A program made the position numbers and the translations under genes. From Rubrobacter indicoceani (GTDB lineage: Bacteria; Actinomycetota; Rubrobacteria; Rubrobacterales; Rubrobacteraceae): DNA of 64,000 nt. Below the pieces are notes generated by a model, which was given only the letters and a program-made list of their open reading frames with translations, was not told the DNA's origin and did not search any database. Below are positions 50,375-59,077 of the stretch, in pieces; positions within the stretch are counted from its first letter, which is position 1, and each line of letters opens with the position of its first letter. The stretch covers positions 682,001 to 746,000 of the forward strand of contig NZ_CP031115.1 in the NCBI RefSeq assembly GCF_003568865.1, given 5' to 3'.

Positions 50375-52393
50375 ATGACCGAAGCGAAGAGCGACGCGAA
50401 GGTGCTCTGGGAACCATCAGAGGAATTCCGGGAGTCCTCGGCGATCGCGAAGTACATGGCGTGGCTGAACAAGCACCGCGCCGGGGATTTCGTCCCGGAC
50501 GCGGCGGGCTACAAGTCGCTCTGGGAGTGGTCGGTTTCGGACCTCGACGGCTTCTGGTCGAGCGTCTGGGACTATTTCGGGGTGGAGGCGAGCAAGCCCT
50601 ACGAGAAGGTACTCGGGCAGCGGGAGATGCCGGGGGCGGAGTGGTTTCCCGGGGCGACCGTAAACTACGCCGAGCACATCCTGCGCGGAGCCGGGGCGAG
50701 GCCGGAGGCCGCGGCCCTTGTCTCGTTCTCCGAGGCGCGGGGCGGCCTCGACGGGCTGCAGGAGGTTACGTGGGAGGAGCTGGCGGAGAAAGTCGCGGCT
50801 TGCGCGGCGGGGTTGAAGTCGCTCGGGGTGCAGAAGGGTGACCGGGTCGTCGGGTACCTGCCGAACGTCCCCGAGGCGATAGTCGCTTTTCTCGCGGTGG
50901 CTTCGCTCGGGGCTGTCTGGTCGGGCTGTTCGCCGGACTTCGGGGCGGGGAGCGTGGTGGACCGGTTCGCCCAGATCGAGCCGAAGGTCCTTATCGCCTG
51001 CGACGGATACCGCTACGGCGGGCGCGACTTCGACCGGATGAGCGTCGTCAGCCGGCTTCAGGATGAGATCCCGACCCTTGAGAAAACCATCCTTCTGCCG
51101 TACCTAGACCCGGACGCCGAGCCGGGCTCCCTGAGCGATGCGGTGCTCTGGGGCGACATGCTCGAAGACAACGCCGGGGCCGCGCTTGCGTTTACGCCGG
51201 TTGCTTTTGACCACCCGCTCTGGGTTCTCTATTCGTCCGGGACGACGGGCCTTCCGAAGGCCATCGTGCAGGGACACGGCGGCATCCTGGTAGAGCATCT
51301 GAAGGCCGTGATGCTCCACATGGGGGCGTCGTCCGAAGAGCGGTTCTTCTGGTTTACGACCACCGGCTGGATGATGTGGAACATCGTTGTCGGGAGCCTT
51401 CTCTCCGGCTCGACCGCGCTTCTCTACGACGGGAACCCCGGCTACCCCGACCTCGGGGCGGTGTGGAAGTTCGCCGAGAAGACGCGCATGACCATCTTCG
51501 GCACCAGCGCGAGCTACCTCGTGGGCTGCATGAAGGCCGGGATAAAACCCGCCGAAGACTACGACATCTCCGCCCTCAAAGCCGTCGGCTCGACGGGTTC
51601 GCCCCTGCCTCCCGAAGGCTTCGAGTGGGTCTACAACGAAGTCGGCCGGGACCACCGCGACTTCTGGCTTTTCTCGACAAGCGGCGGGACGGACCTGTGT
51701 ACGGCGTTTGTCGGCGGGTGCGCGCTGCTCCCGGTGCGGGTCGGGGAGATCCAGGCCCCGTCGCTCGGGGCCAAGGTCCAGTCATTCGACGAGAACGGCG
51801 TTCCCCGCCTCGGGGAGGTCGGGGAGCTTGTCGTCACCGAGCCGATGCCCTCCATGCCGGTCTTTCTGTGGAACGACGAGTCGGGGGAGAAATATCTGGA
51901 CAGCTACTTCGGCATGTATCCGGGGATCTGGCGGCACGGAGACTGGATCAGGATCCACGAAGACCTGTCGAGCGTGATCTACGGTCGGAGCGACTCCACG
52001 ATAAACCGGGGCGGCGTGAGGATGGGTACGGCGGAGATCTACTCGGCGGTCGAGTCGGTCGAGGAGGTAGCCGACAGCCTTGTCGTAGACATCCACCGTC
52101 CCGACGGGTCGGCGTACATGCCGCTCTTCGTCGTCCTTGAAGAGTGGGCGACGCTGGACGAAAGCCTGAAGGGGAAGATCAAGGCCGAGATCCGGGACCG
52201 CTGCTCCCCCCGGCATACGCCCGACGATATCTACAGGATAGAAGAAGTCCCGCGCACCCTGAACGGCAAGAAGCTCGAAGTCCCGGTGAAGAAGATACTC
52301 TCCGGCACCCCGCCCGCAGAGGCCGCGAGCAAGGATTCTCTGGCGAACCCGGGGCTGCTGGATGATTACGTCTCGCTCGCCGACAGGCTGTAG
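50375..52393 (+). CDS. aacS: Acetoacetate-CoA ligase
   Basis: A 672-residue ANL-superfamily ligase of AacS type. The N-terminus WEPSEEFRESSAIAKYMAWL and SDLDGFWSSVWDYFGV (ACS N-terminal domain), LYSSGTTGLPKAIVQGHGG (P-loop), TTGWMMWN and the C-terminal GRSDSTINRGGVRMGTAEIY with late RTLNGKKLEVPVK (catalytic Lys) are all present. It makes acetoacetyl-CoA from acetoacetate, ATP and CoA. With the upstream dehydrogenase it forms a route from 3-hydroxybutyrate to central metabolism; the thiolase at 30.4 kb could finish it. ATG 50375 follows AAAAGGAGG. Confidence 0.95.
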   Translation: MTEAKSDAKVLWEPSEEFRESSAIAKYMAWLNKHRAGDFVPDAAGYKSLWEWSVSDLDGFWSSVWDYFGVEASKPYEKVLGQREMPGAEWFPGATVNYAEHILRGAGARPEAAALVSFSEARGGLDGLQEVTWEELAEKVAACAAGLKSLGVQKGDRVVGYLPNVPEAIVAFLAVASLGAVWSGCSPDFGAGSVVDRFAQIEPKVLIACDGYRYGGRDFDRMSVVSRLQDEIPTLEKTILLPYLDPDAEPGSLSDAVLWGDMLEDNAGAALAFTPVAFDHPLWVLYSSGTTGLPKAIVQGHGGILVEHLKAVMLHMGASSEERFFWFTTTGWMMWNIVVGSLLSGSTALLYDGNPGYPDLGAVWKFAEKTRMTIFGTSASYLVGCMKAGIKPAEDYDISALKAVGSTGSPLPPEGFEWVYNEVGRDHRDFWLFSTSGGTDLCTAFVGGCALLPVRVGEIQAPSLGAKVQSFDENGVPRLGEVGELVVTEPMPSMPVFLWNDESGEKYLDSYFGMYPGIWRHGDWIRIHEDLSSVIYGRSDSTINRGGVRMGTAEIYSAVESVEEVADSLVVDIHRPDGSAYMPLFVVLEEWATLDESLKGKIKAEIRDRCSPRHTPDDIYRIEEVPRTLNGKKLEVPVKKILSGTPPAEAASKDSLANPGLLDDYVSLADRL

Positions 52394-52540
52394 TCGCGAC
52401 CTTCAGAAGAGTCTTCGCGCGCCGGATGCGCGGAGACCCTTTGCGCTCTTTTCGGGTCCGGGAGAAGTGAAAGACTTTTCACAAAGATTCGGTTATGCTG
52501 AACGCCTGTAAAAGAAAGATGTGAGTGGGGACCTCGCAGA

Positions 52541-52570
52541 AAAGACGTACACAAAAAAGACGTACACAAA
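52541..52570 (+). repeat. Tandem 15-base repeat in the leader of the MFS gene
   Basis: AAAGACGTACACAAA occurs exactly twice in tandem (52541-52555, 52556-52570). An irregular AGCAGG-containing repeat series follows (about 52571-52609), ending at the GGAGGAG ribosome binding site. It may be a transcription-factor site or RNA leader element. Confidence 0.7.
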
Positions 52571-52619
52571 CAGGTAGTAAGCAGGCAATAAGCAGGGAAC
52601 GAGCAGGGAGGAGACATAC

Positions 52620-54092
52620 ATGTCGGGAGCCAGTTCGGCGGCGAGTCGGGAAGCACCGGAGGGGGCCATCACGAAGGTGGCATTGACCAGCCTCGCCGGA
52701 GCAAGCATCGAGTGGTACGACTTTTTCATCTATGCAACGGCGGCGGCGCTTGTCTTTCCGACGATCTTCTTCGCCGATACGATGCCGCCGCTGGTCGCCC
52801 AGATAGCGGCCTTCAGCACGTTTGCGGTCGGGTTTATAGCCCGCCCGGTCGGTGGGGCGGTCTTCGGCCACTTCGGGGACAAGGTCGGACGAAAAAAGGC
52901 GCTGGTCGTTGCGCTGCTGATGATGGGCATCGCGACTACGATGATCGGCCTTCTGCCGACCTACGCGGCCATCGGGTTCTTTGCGCCGCTTGCGCTGGTG
53001 GTCCTGCGCTTCATTCAGGGGCTTGCCATCGGCGGGCAGTGGGGCGGGGCGGTCCTGCTCGCTACCGAGAGCGCGCCGAGCAACAAGCGCGGTTTCTACG
53101 GGAGCTTCGCGCAGGTCGGGGTTCCGGTCGGGGTTATCCTCGCGAACCTTGTCTTCCTGATCATCACCGCCATCACCGCTCCGGAGTTCTTTCTTGCGTG
53201 GGGCTGGCGGATTCCGTTTCTCTTCTCCATCGCCCTTGTCGGGGTCGGGCTGTATATACAGCTGAAGCTGGAGGACACACCGGCTTTCCGCCACCTGGCC
53301 GAAGTAAAGCAGCAGCGCGATGAGGAGACGGCGCAGCGCAAGGCCCGCGAGCAGAACAAGAGCATCGAGGAGGTCCGGGCCGAGATAGCCGCCGAACGTC
53401 AGGGTTCGCCCGTTGTCGAGGCGTTCAGGACGTACCCGAAGCAGATAGCCCTCGCCGCCGGAGCGTTCGTCGCGGTGAACGGCAACTTCTACATCTTTAT
53501 CTCGTTTATCATTGCCTACGCGACCAACCCGGAGATACTTGGGATGGAGCAGAGCACGGTGCTGGCCGCCGTCTTGATAGCGAGCATCTTCCAGATCCCG
53601 GCCCTTCTCGTCGCAGCCGCGATCTCCGACAGGCTCGGCAGGCGCGGGATCTACATGGCCGGGGCGGCGCTGCTCGGGATCTGGGCCTTTGCCTTCTGGC
53701 CGCTCGTGAACACCGGCTCGTTTGTCCTTATCATGGTGGCCCTTATCGTCGGTCAGGCGTTCTTGAGCATGATGTACGGGCCGCAGGCCGCGTTCTTCGC
53801 CGAGATATTCAGCACGAAGGTCAGGTACTCCGGGGCGTCGCTCGGGTATCAGATCGGCTCTATTTTCGGCGGTGCGTTCGCCCCGATCATCGCGACGGCT
53901 CTTCTGGCCCAGTTTGCCGGTTCGTCGTTTCCGGTCTCGGTCTACATGGCGATTCTCTGCGCCGTTTCGTTTATCTCTGTCTACCTGCTGACCGAGACCT
54001 ACCAGACCGATGTGGACGATGCGCAGGAATCGGCCTCGCGTGAGCCGAACGCTGCAAGGGGCGGCGGACCGAGCGGTGAACCCGTCGCGTAG
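52620..54092 (+). CDS. MHS-family MFS transporter (metabolite:H+ symporter)
   Basis: A 490-residue, 12-helix transporter: SIEWYDFFIYATAAALVFP (helix 1), GHFGDKVGRKKALV (motif A), IGGQWGGAVLLATESAP, and FGTKVRYSGASLGYQ-like FSTKVRYSGASLGYQIG near the end. A hydrophilic linker of about 40 residues between helices 6 and 7 is rich in Gln/Glu/Arg and probably forms a coiled coil. Family members import organic acids, including shikimate, ketoglutarate and betaine. Its place after aacS suggests uptake of 3-hydroxybutyrate or acetoacetate. ATG 52620 has GGGAGGAG upstream. Confidence 0.92.
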   Translation: MSGASSAASREAPEGAITKVALTSLAGASIEWYDFFIYATAAALVFPTIFFADTMPPLVAQIAAFSTFAVGFIARPVGGAVFGHFGDKVGRKKALVVALLMMGIATTMIGLLPTYAAIGFFAPLALVVLRFIQGLAIGGQWGGAVLLATESAPSNKRGFYGSFAQVGVPVGVILANLVFLIITAITAPEFFLAWGWRIPFLFSIALVGVGLYIQLKLEDTPAFRHLAEVKQQRDEETAQRKAREQNKSIEEVRAEIAAERQGSPVVEAFRTYPKQIALAAGAFVAVNGNFYIFISFIIAYATNPEILGMEQSTVLAAVLIASIFQIPALLVAAAISDRLGRRGIYMAGAALLGIWAFAFWPLVNTGSFVLIMVALIVGQAFLSMMYGPQAAFFAEIFSTKVRYSGASLGYQIGSIFGGAFAPIIATALLAQFAGSSFPVSVYMAILCAVSFISVYLLTETYQTDVDDAQESASREPNAARGGGPSGEPVA

Positions 54093-54194
54093 TCCCTGTA
54101 AATAGATAGTCCGTGAGCGTTGCGGGGGCCTTCGGATAATATGGAGGTCCCCGCTCTACGTGTCGGGGAAACGACCGGGAAAGAGAAGGAGACA

Positions 54195-54983
54195 ATGCCC
54201 GAAACCATCGCATACGAAAAACGGAACGGCGTCGCCCACATCACCCTGAACCGCCCGAAACGACTGAACGCCTTCAACGGCCTGATGCACGAAGAACTCT
54301 ACGCCGTCCTCGATGATTCCGAAAACGACGAGTCCGTGCGCGCCGTCGTGCTGCGCGGCGAGGGGCGGGGCTTCTCCGCCGGGGCCGACCTTTCGAGCTT
54401 CGACGAGGAGATAGAGGAGAACACCCCCGACCTCGGGCAGTACCTCCGCGACACGTACACCCGCGCCATACTGAAGATGACGCGGATGGAGAAACCGATA
54501 ATCGGGGCCGTACACGGTCCGGTCTACGGGGCGGGGTTCGGGATGGCCCTGGCCTGCGACGTGCGAATTGCCGCCGAAAGCGCGAAGTTCAGCGTCGCTT
54601 TTATCAGGATCGGCCTGATGCCCGACGCCGGCGTGTCGTTTTTTCTGCCGCGCATCGTCGGCCTGGGACGAGCCATGCAGATGTCCATGACCGGCGACCC
54701 GATGGAGGCCAACGAAGCCCTGACAACCGGCCTCGTAACCAAAGTCGTCTCCGACGAAGAACTTATAACGGAAGCGACGAAGTTCGCCGAGCACCTCGCG
54801 ACGCTCCCGACGAAAGCTATGGGGAAGATCAAAGCCTCCCTCTACAGAAGCTTCGAGTCCGACCTTGAAACGGCCCTTGAAACCGAGGCTGTCGGGCAGA
54901 CGTTCTGCGGCTACACGGAGGACCACAAGGAGGGCGTCGCGGCGTTTGCCGAGAAGCGTCAGGCGACCTTCACCGGGAAGTAG
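54195..54983 (+). CDS. Enoyl-CoA hydratase/isomerase family protein
   Basis: A 262-residue crotonase. The oxyanion segment is GFSAGADLSSFDEE and AVHGPVYGAGFGMALACDVRIAA. The positions of the usual catalytic Glu residues hold Gly/Phe (GAGFGMAL) and RIGLMPDAGVSFFLPRIVG, where Asp takes the second position. This pattern is seen in isomerases and PaaG-like relatives rather than standard hydratases. ATG 54195 follows GAAGGAGA. The GNAT gene starts five bases after its stop. Confidence 0.88.
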   Translation: MPETIAYEKRNGVAHITLNRPKRLNAFNGLMHEELYAVLDDSENDESVRAVVLRGEGRGFSAGADLSSFDEEIEENTPDLGQYLRDTYTRAILKMTRMEKPIIGAVHGPVYGAGFGMALACDVRIAAESAKFSVAFIRIGLMPDAGVSFFLPRIVGLGRAMQMSMTGDPMEANEALTTGLVTKVVSDEELITEATKFAEHLATLPTKAMGKIKASLYRSFESDLETALETEAVGQTFCGYTEDHKEGVAAFAEKRQATFTGK

Positions 54984-54988
54984 CGGGC

Positions 54989-55480
54989 TTGAGAATCCGT
55001 CCTGCGACGTTGGACGACATCCCGGCGGTAGTAGCCATCTACAACGCCACCGTACCGGGGCGCATGGTAACGGCCGACCTGGAGCCGACGACGGTCGAAA
55101 CCCGCCGCCTGTGGCTTACGAACCGTGATGAAAACCACCCCGTCTGGGTGATGGACGACGGGGGCGAGGTGGCGGCGTGGCTCTCCTTCGAGGTGTGGCA
55201 CAGTCGGGCGGCGTACTGGCAGACCGCCGAGGTCAGCGTCTATGTCTCGGAGGGTTACAGACGGCAGAACACGGCCCGGACGATGCTCGAAGCCGCTATC
55301 GCGGAGGCTCCTGACCTGGGCTTCAAGACGCTTGTGGCCGGGATCTTCGGCCACAACACCCCGAGCCTCCGGCTCTTTGAATCGTTTGGCTTCGAGAAAT
55401 GGGCGCACTACCCGAACGTTGCGGAACTCGACGGGGTCGAGCGCGACTACGTGGCGATGGGGCTCCGGGTTGTCCCGTAA
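54989..55480 (+). CDS. GNAT acetyltransferase (phosphinothricin/methionine-sulfoximine type)
   Basis: A 163-residue GNAT protein. RPATLDDIPAVVAIYNATV at the start, AEVSVYVSEGYRRQNTARTMLEAAI (the Q/RxxGxG/A acetyl-CoA loop in variant form, RRQNTART) and GHNTPSLRLFESFGFEKW are characteristic of the PAT/MddA branch. It acetylates small amines such as phosphinothricin or methionine sulfoximine, but the substrate here is unknown. TTG 54989 is the start fitting the fold and lies five bases after the previous stop, so the two are probably in one operon. Confidence 0.85.
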   Translation: MRIRPATLDDIPAVVAIYNATVPGRMVTADLEPTTVETRRLWLTNRDENHPVWVMDDGGEVAAWLSFEVWHSRAAYWQTAEVSVYVSEGYRRQNTARTMLEAAIAEAPDLGFKTLVAGIFGHNTPSLRLFESFGFEKWAHYPNVAELDGVERDYVAMGLRVVP

Positions 55481-55642
55481 GCCGGTACCGGCCTCCTCAA
55501 AACAGAGAACAACGTACGCTCCGCTGCGCGGAAGAGTTCCGTCCACCCTCGGATTTATACTTGTCACACATCAGGGAGATCGGACGAATCCAACGGAAGA
55601 GGAGCCTGCTTGCCGCTGCAGAAGAGGGTCGGAGAGTACGTC

Positions 55643-56005
55643 ATGCATCAGAACCGGAACAGGAATACAAAGAGCAAGTTCGTGATAACAGGTGCGGAGA
55701 CATGGTTTGTCGGGCTGGATGGGGTGGAGGGGGTAGAGGCTCCGAGCCTGATCGAGATGCTCGTGGCGGCCGCCGGAGTGGACATCTCGGACCGCGCCGA
55801 GGTCGAGGCGTTCGACGGAAAACTCGAGAACGGCAAAGTCCTTCTGGGCTACGTTTCGGACCGGGTGGTCGAGATCCACAGCCCGGCGGCCGCTCCTTTT
55901 CCTTACGTTCTACGGAGGGTCAAGGACATCTTCGGGAACGTCAGGGTCATGGGGCCGGGCTGGACCATGGACACCGGGGAGGACAGGCCGGAGAATGAAA
56001 GATGA
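55643..56005 (+). CDS. Hypothetical protein, first gene of an unrecognised pair
   Basis: I do not recognise this 120-residue protein. The basic, Asn-rich start MHQNRNRNTKSKF is followed by an alternating alpha/beta-like sequence (ETWFVGLDGVEGV, LIEMLVAAAGVDIS, VLLGYVSDRVVEIHS) without Cys pairs, signal peptide or membrane helix. ATG 55643 is chosen because GGAGAG lies seven bases upstream; TTG 55610 is an alternative. The last four bases overlap the start of the next gene (ATGA), so the two are translated together. TATACT at 55556-55561 may be the -10 of a promoter. Confidence 0.7.
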   Translation: MHQNRNRNTKSKFVITGAETWFVGLDGVEGVEAPSLIEMLVAAAGVDISDRAEVEAFDGKLENGKVLLGYVSDRVVEIHSPAAAPFPYVLRRVKDIFGNVRVMGPGWTMDTGEDRPENER

Positions 56006-56955
56006 CCTCCATATACGCAACGAAGTTCGTCCTTGAAATACGCCGGCGCGATGCCGGAGAGGTGGAGTCCGTTCTGAAGGGAGCCGTGCTGCCGGAACTC
56101 GCGGGCCGGGGTTATGTGGAGCCCGTGTGCGTGGCTGCCGGAAAGAGCCTGGAGAGGCTTGACCGGATAGAGGCTGAGAGGGCGCTCTCCGAACTCGCGG
56201 AGAAGATGCTCGCGGTCGCACAGGTGCGCGACCGCGAACTCAAGGGAGACCTCGCCGGCCTGAGGTCTGCTCTGATCCACGGCGTCACAGGCCACGCGCA
56301 CGGCATGATCCACCACCACAGAAAAAACAAGCGCCCTCGCGAATATGCCCTCCTCGAAAGGGAACTCCGCCGGGAGAGAAACCGGGAAATAGTACCGGGC
56401 GTTCAACTGGATCTCTACGCCTCGCACTCCGGCGGAGATCTTCAACCCGCCCTGACGCTGCTCGAAGAGAAACTCGAGAAATGGCTTTTCCTGCGGCCGT
56501 ACAGTATCGAGCACATGGTCTTCCAGAGGTTTCTGTCCGATAAAGGAACGCACGCACTTCAAACCTTTGTCGCCGTGCCGGGCGACAGGCGCGGTAAAGA
56601 CCCGAGAGACGTCAAGGCGAGCCTCCGAGCCCTTGTGGAAGGTCTGCTTGAGAGAGACGGTGCAAGCGGTGTGATGTCGCTCAAGAGTTCTGGAGAAGGT
56701 TCTAGAAGGGGGTTTCGCTGGTATCCGAGTGGCATCCCTCAGCATCGGGGCGACAAAAGCAGCCCCAGGGACATGACGAGGGGATTGCCGGACATCTACG
56801 AGCTTGTGACGCTCTGGAGTTCGGAAACAGAAAGAGACAAAGCGAGCGAGCGGTTGGAGAGAAAGCTTTCGGATTTGACGAATGATGTAGAAGAGGGATA
56901 CGGCGGGTTCGCCGGGAAGTTCGGGGAAAGCGTGATTCGCCCGAAAGCTCCGTGA
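56002..56955 (+). CDS. Hypothetical protein, second gene of an unrecognised pair
   Basis: A 317-residue protein I cannot place. It is hydrophilic and helix-rich. Features: a Glu/Leu-rich region (about 40-85), a His-rich stretch VTGHAHGMIHHHRKNKRP near residue 100 that could bind metal, an aromatic WLFLRPYSIEHMVFQRFL segment near 155, and a basic Arg/Lys-rich C-terminal third. No Walker, kinase, nuclease or methylase motif is clear. It overlaps the preceding small gene by four bases, so the two products probably interact. Downstream, 279 bases show nothing but weak frames up to the ComB start. Confidence 0.7.
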   Translation: MTSIYATKFVLEIRRRDAGEVESVLKGAVLPELAGRGYVEPVCVAAGKSLERLDRIEAERALSELAEKMLAVAQVRDRELKGDLAGLRSALIHGVTGHAHGMIHHHRKNKRPREYALLERELRRERNREIVPGVQLDLYASHSGGDLQPALTLLEEKLEKWLFLRPYSIEHMVFQRFLSDKGTHALQTFVAVPGDRRGKDPRDVKASLRALVEGLLERDGASGVMSLKSSGEGSRRGFRWYPSGIPQHRGDKSSPRDMTRGLPDIYELVTLWSSETERDKASERLERKLSDLTNDVEEGYGGFAGKFGESVIRPKAP

Positions 56956-57234
56956 GCATCGGCCTCCCTCGCCGGGAAGGGAGAAAGCCCGTTTCCGCTG
57001 GCGGTATCACGAGTACAGCGGCGACGAACAGCCCGCCGCTGAGGTTGTGTATGCCGCTGTAGAATCGCCTTTTTATCCCACCCTGTTCGTGGGCTGTTTC
57101 CGGGGTTTGCGGTGCTCTGTGCGAAAATTCCACCGTCGCCGGGGGAGTTCTGATCCCGGCTTGCCCGCTCTTGTATCATTGAAGATCGCACATTTCATAA
57201 CGGAATACGACCGAGAGACTGGGGAGACGCACTC

Positions 57235-57978
57235 GTGAAGAAGCTCAGCGTGATGATGACGCGGCGCGAAATAGTACCGGGGATGCTCGAAGGCTCCGTC
57301 GCCGTTGTTCTAGATGTGATCCTTGCAACGACCACCCTGACGACCATAGTCGAGAACGGCGCACGCCGGGTCTTTGTCGCGGACACGCTCGAAGATGTCG
57401 AACGCCTCGCCGAACCGCTCGACCCGGCCGCTACGCTGCGCGGTGGCGAACAGGAAGGACACTCCGTCCCCGGCTACGATCTCGGCCCGCTCCCGCAGGA
57501 ATACTCGCCGGAAGTCGTGGCAGGCAAGGACGTGATCTTCCTGACCACCAACGGCACGAAAGCTCTGGCGGCGGCGCACGAGGCGGATCAGATCATCGTC
57601 GGCTGTATGCGCAACGCGCCCGCCGTCGCCCGATACCTCGACTCACTCGACACCGGGAAGGTCCACCTCGTCTGCGCCGGCAGCCGGGGCAAGTTCAGCT
57701 TCGAGGACTTCGCCGGAGCCGCGGAGATCATCTCCCACATGAACCTCGAAGACTGCTTTCTCGGCGACTCGGCCCTCCTGGCCCGCGAGTTCCACGAAAC
57801 CCATAAAAACGACCCGCTCGATACCATAACGACCGGACGAGTCGGACGGATGTTCGACCACCGCATGCCCGAAGTCTGCCGCTTTACCGCCGACGTCGGA
57901 GCCAGCACCACCGTCCCCGAACTCAAGGACGAATACCTTCACATCACCGCAGAGGTCGGAGAAGCCCGAGCCTCCTGA
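57235..57978 (+). CDS. comB: 2-phosphosulfolactate phosphatase family protein (ComB paralogue)
   Basis: A 247-residue full-length ComB. The N-terminus keeps the VVLDVILATTTLTTIVENGA helix (family: DVLRAST). YDLGPLPQEYSPEVV corresponds to the GFDLGNSP region, IFLTTNGTKALAAA to TTNGT, and VHLVCAGSRGKFSFEDFAGAAEI to the phosphate-binding CAG..G..S.ED block. The ATTTL version in the first motif departs from the family's usual RA[ST]. Start GTG 57235. It is separate from ComB at the left edge and clearly diverged. Substrate and pathway remain open. Confidence 0.88.
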   Translation: MKKLSVMMTRREIVPGMLEGSVAVVLDVILATTTLTTIVENGARRVFVADTLEDVERLAEPLDPAATLRGGEQEGHSVPGYDLGPLPQEYSPEVVAGKDVIFLTTNGTKALAAAHEADQIIVGCMRNAPAVARYLDSLDTGKVHLVCAGSRGKFSFEDFAGAAEIISHMNLEDCFLGDSALLAREFHETHKNDPLDTITTGRVGRMFDHRMPEVCRFTADVGASTTVPELKDEYLHITAEVGEARAS

Positions 57979-58003
57979 CCCCGACAGAACAGGGAGAATC
58001 ATA

Positions 58004-59077
58004 ATGTCAGAAGAAAATAACAATCCCGCCGGGACCATCGAGATCCGGGACGGCGAGGACTTCGATATCCGGGCCGTTCACGAGAAGCTCCGGGCCGAGG
58101 TAGAAGACCTCCCGGACGGGGAGCTGGAGGTGCGGCAGTTTCCGTCCGGGGCGTCGAACCTGACGTACCTGCTTCGGATAGAGGACTGGGAAGGGGTCTT
58201 GCGAAGGCCGCCGCTCGGGAAGATCCCCCCGAAGGCCCACGATATGGGGCGGGAGGCGGGGATACTCCGGCGCATCAACCCGGTCTATCCGCTTGCTCCG
58301 AAACCGTACTTCTTCACGAACGATGAGGGGATCATCGGCGCGCCGTTCTACGTAATGGAGCGGCGAAAGGGCGTCGTTCTTGACGATTCGTGGCCGGATG
58401 GCGTAGAGCCGTCGCCGGAGCTTTGCCGGGGGTTGTCCGAGACGCTCGTGGATACGCTCGTCGAGCTTCACGCCGTGGACATAGAGGAGGCCGGGCTGAC
58501 CGACCTCGGGAGGCCGGAGGGCTTTCTGGAGCGGCAGGCGAAGGGCTGGGTCGGGCGGTACGAGAAGGCCAGGACAAGCGATTATGCGGAGGAGAAGCCG
58601 CTTGTTCTGTGGCTGATGAAAGACATCCCCGAAAGCCCGGAGCCGACCATCATCCACAACGACTTCAAGTTGAACAACCTTATCCTCGCCCCCGACGACC
58701 CGACGAGCGTTATCGCGGTCGTGGACTGGGAGATGACGACGACGGGCGATCCGCTTTTCGACCTCGCCGTTTCGATGACCTACTGGGCGCGCCACGACGA
58801 CCCGGAGGGGCTGCAGAAGGTCCTGCCGACCGTTGTATCCACCTCGCCGGACTTCTACACCCGGGACGAGATGATGGAGCGGTACGCCGAAAAAAGCGGG
58901 CGCGACCTCTCAGAGATGCGGTGGCACATCGTCTTCGGGTACTTCAAGCTCGCCGTTATCCTGCAGCAGATCTACGCCCGCTACCACGCCGGGCAGACAA
59001 GGGACGAGCGTTTCAGGGACTTCGACAGGCGCGTTGCGAACCTGATCGTCCACGCCCACGGCCTGACGGACGAGTAG
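58004..59077 (+). CDS. Aminoglycoside-phosphotransferase-fold kinase (ACAD10/11-like)
   Basis: A 357-residue APH-fold protein. The N-terminal nucleotide loop is FPSGASNLTYLLRIEDWEGVLRRPPLG, the catalytic Brenner-type motif is IIHNDFKLNNLI (H-x-D-x4-N) and the metal motif is VVDWEMTTTGDPLFDLA. This subfamily (YcbJ/ACAD10-like) phosphorylates hydroxyacyl-CoA or related intermediates in fatty-acid degradation. It overlaps the start of the following SDR gene by one base (TAGTG). ATG 58004 is 26 bases after the ComB stop, so ComB, this kinase and the SDR may form an operon. Confidence 0.88.
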   Translation: MSEENNNPAGTIEIRDGEDFDIRAVHEKLRAEVEDLPDGELEVRQFPSGASNLTYLLRIEDWEGVLRRPPLGKIPPKAHDMGREAGILRRINPVYPLAPKPYFFTNDEGIIGAPFYVMERRKGVVLDDSWPDGVEPSPELCRGLSETLVDTLVELHAVDIEEAGLTDLGRPEGFLERQAKGWVGRYEKARTSDYAEEKPLVLWLMKDIPESPEPTIIHNDFKLNNLILAPDDPTSVIAVVDWEMTTTGDPLFDLAVSMTYWARHDDPEGLQKVLPTVVSTSPDFYTRDEMMERYAEKSGRDLSEMRWHIVFGYFKLAVILQQIYARYHAGQTRDERFRDFDRRVANLIVHAHGLTDE

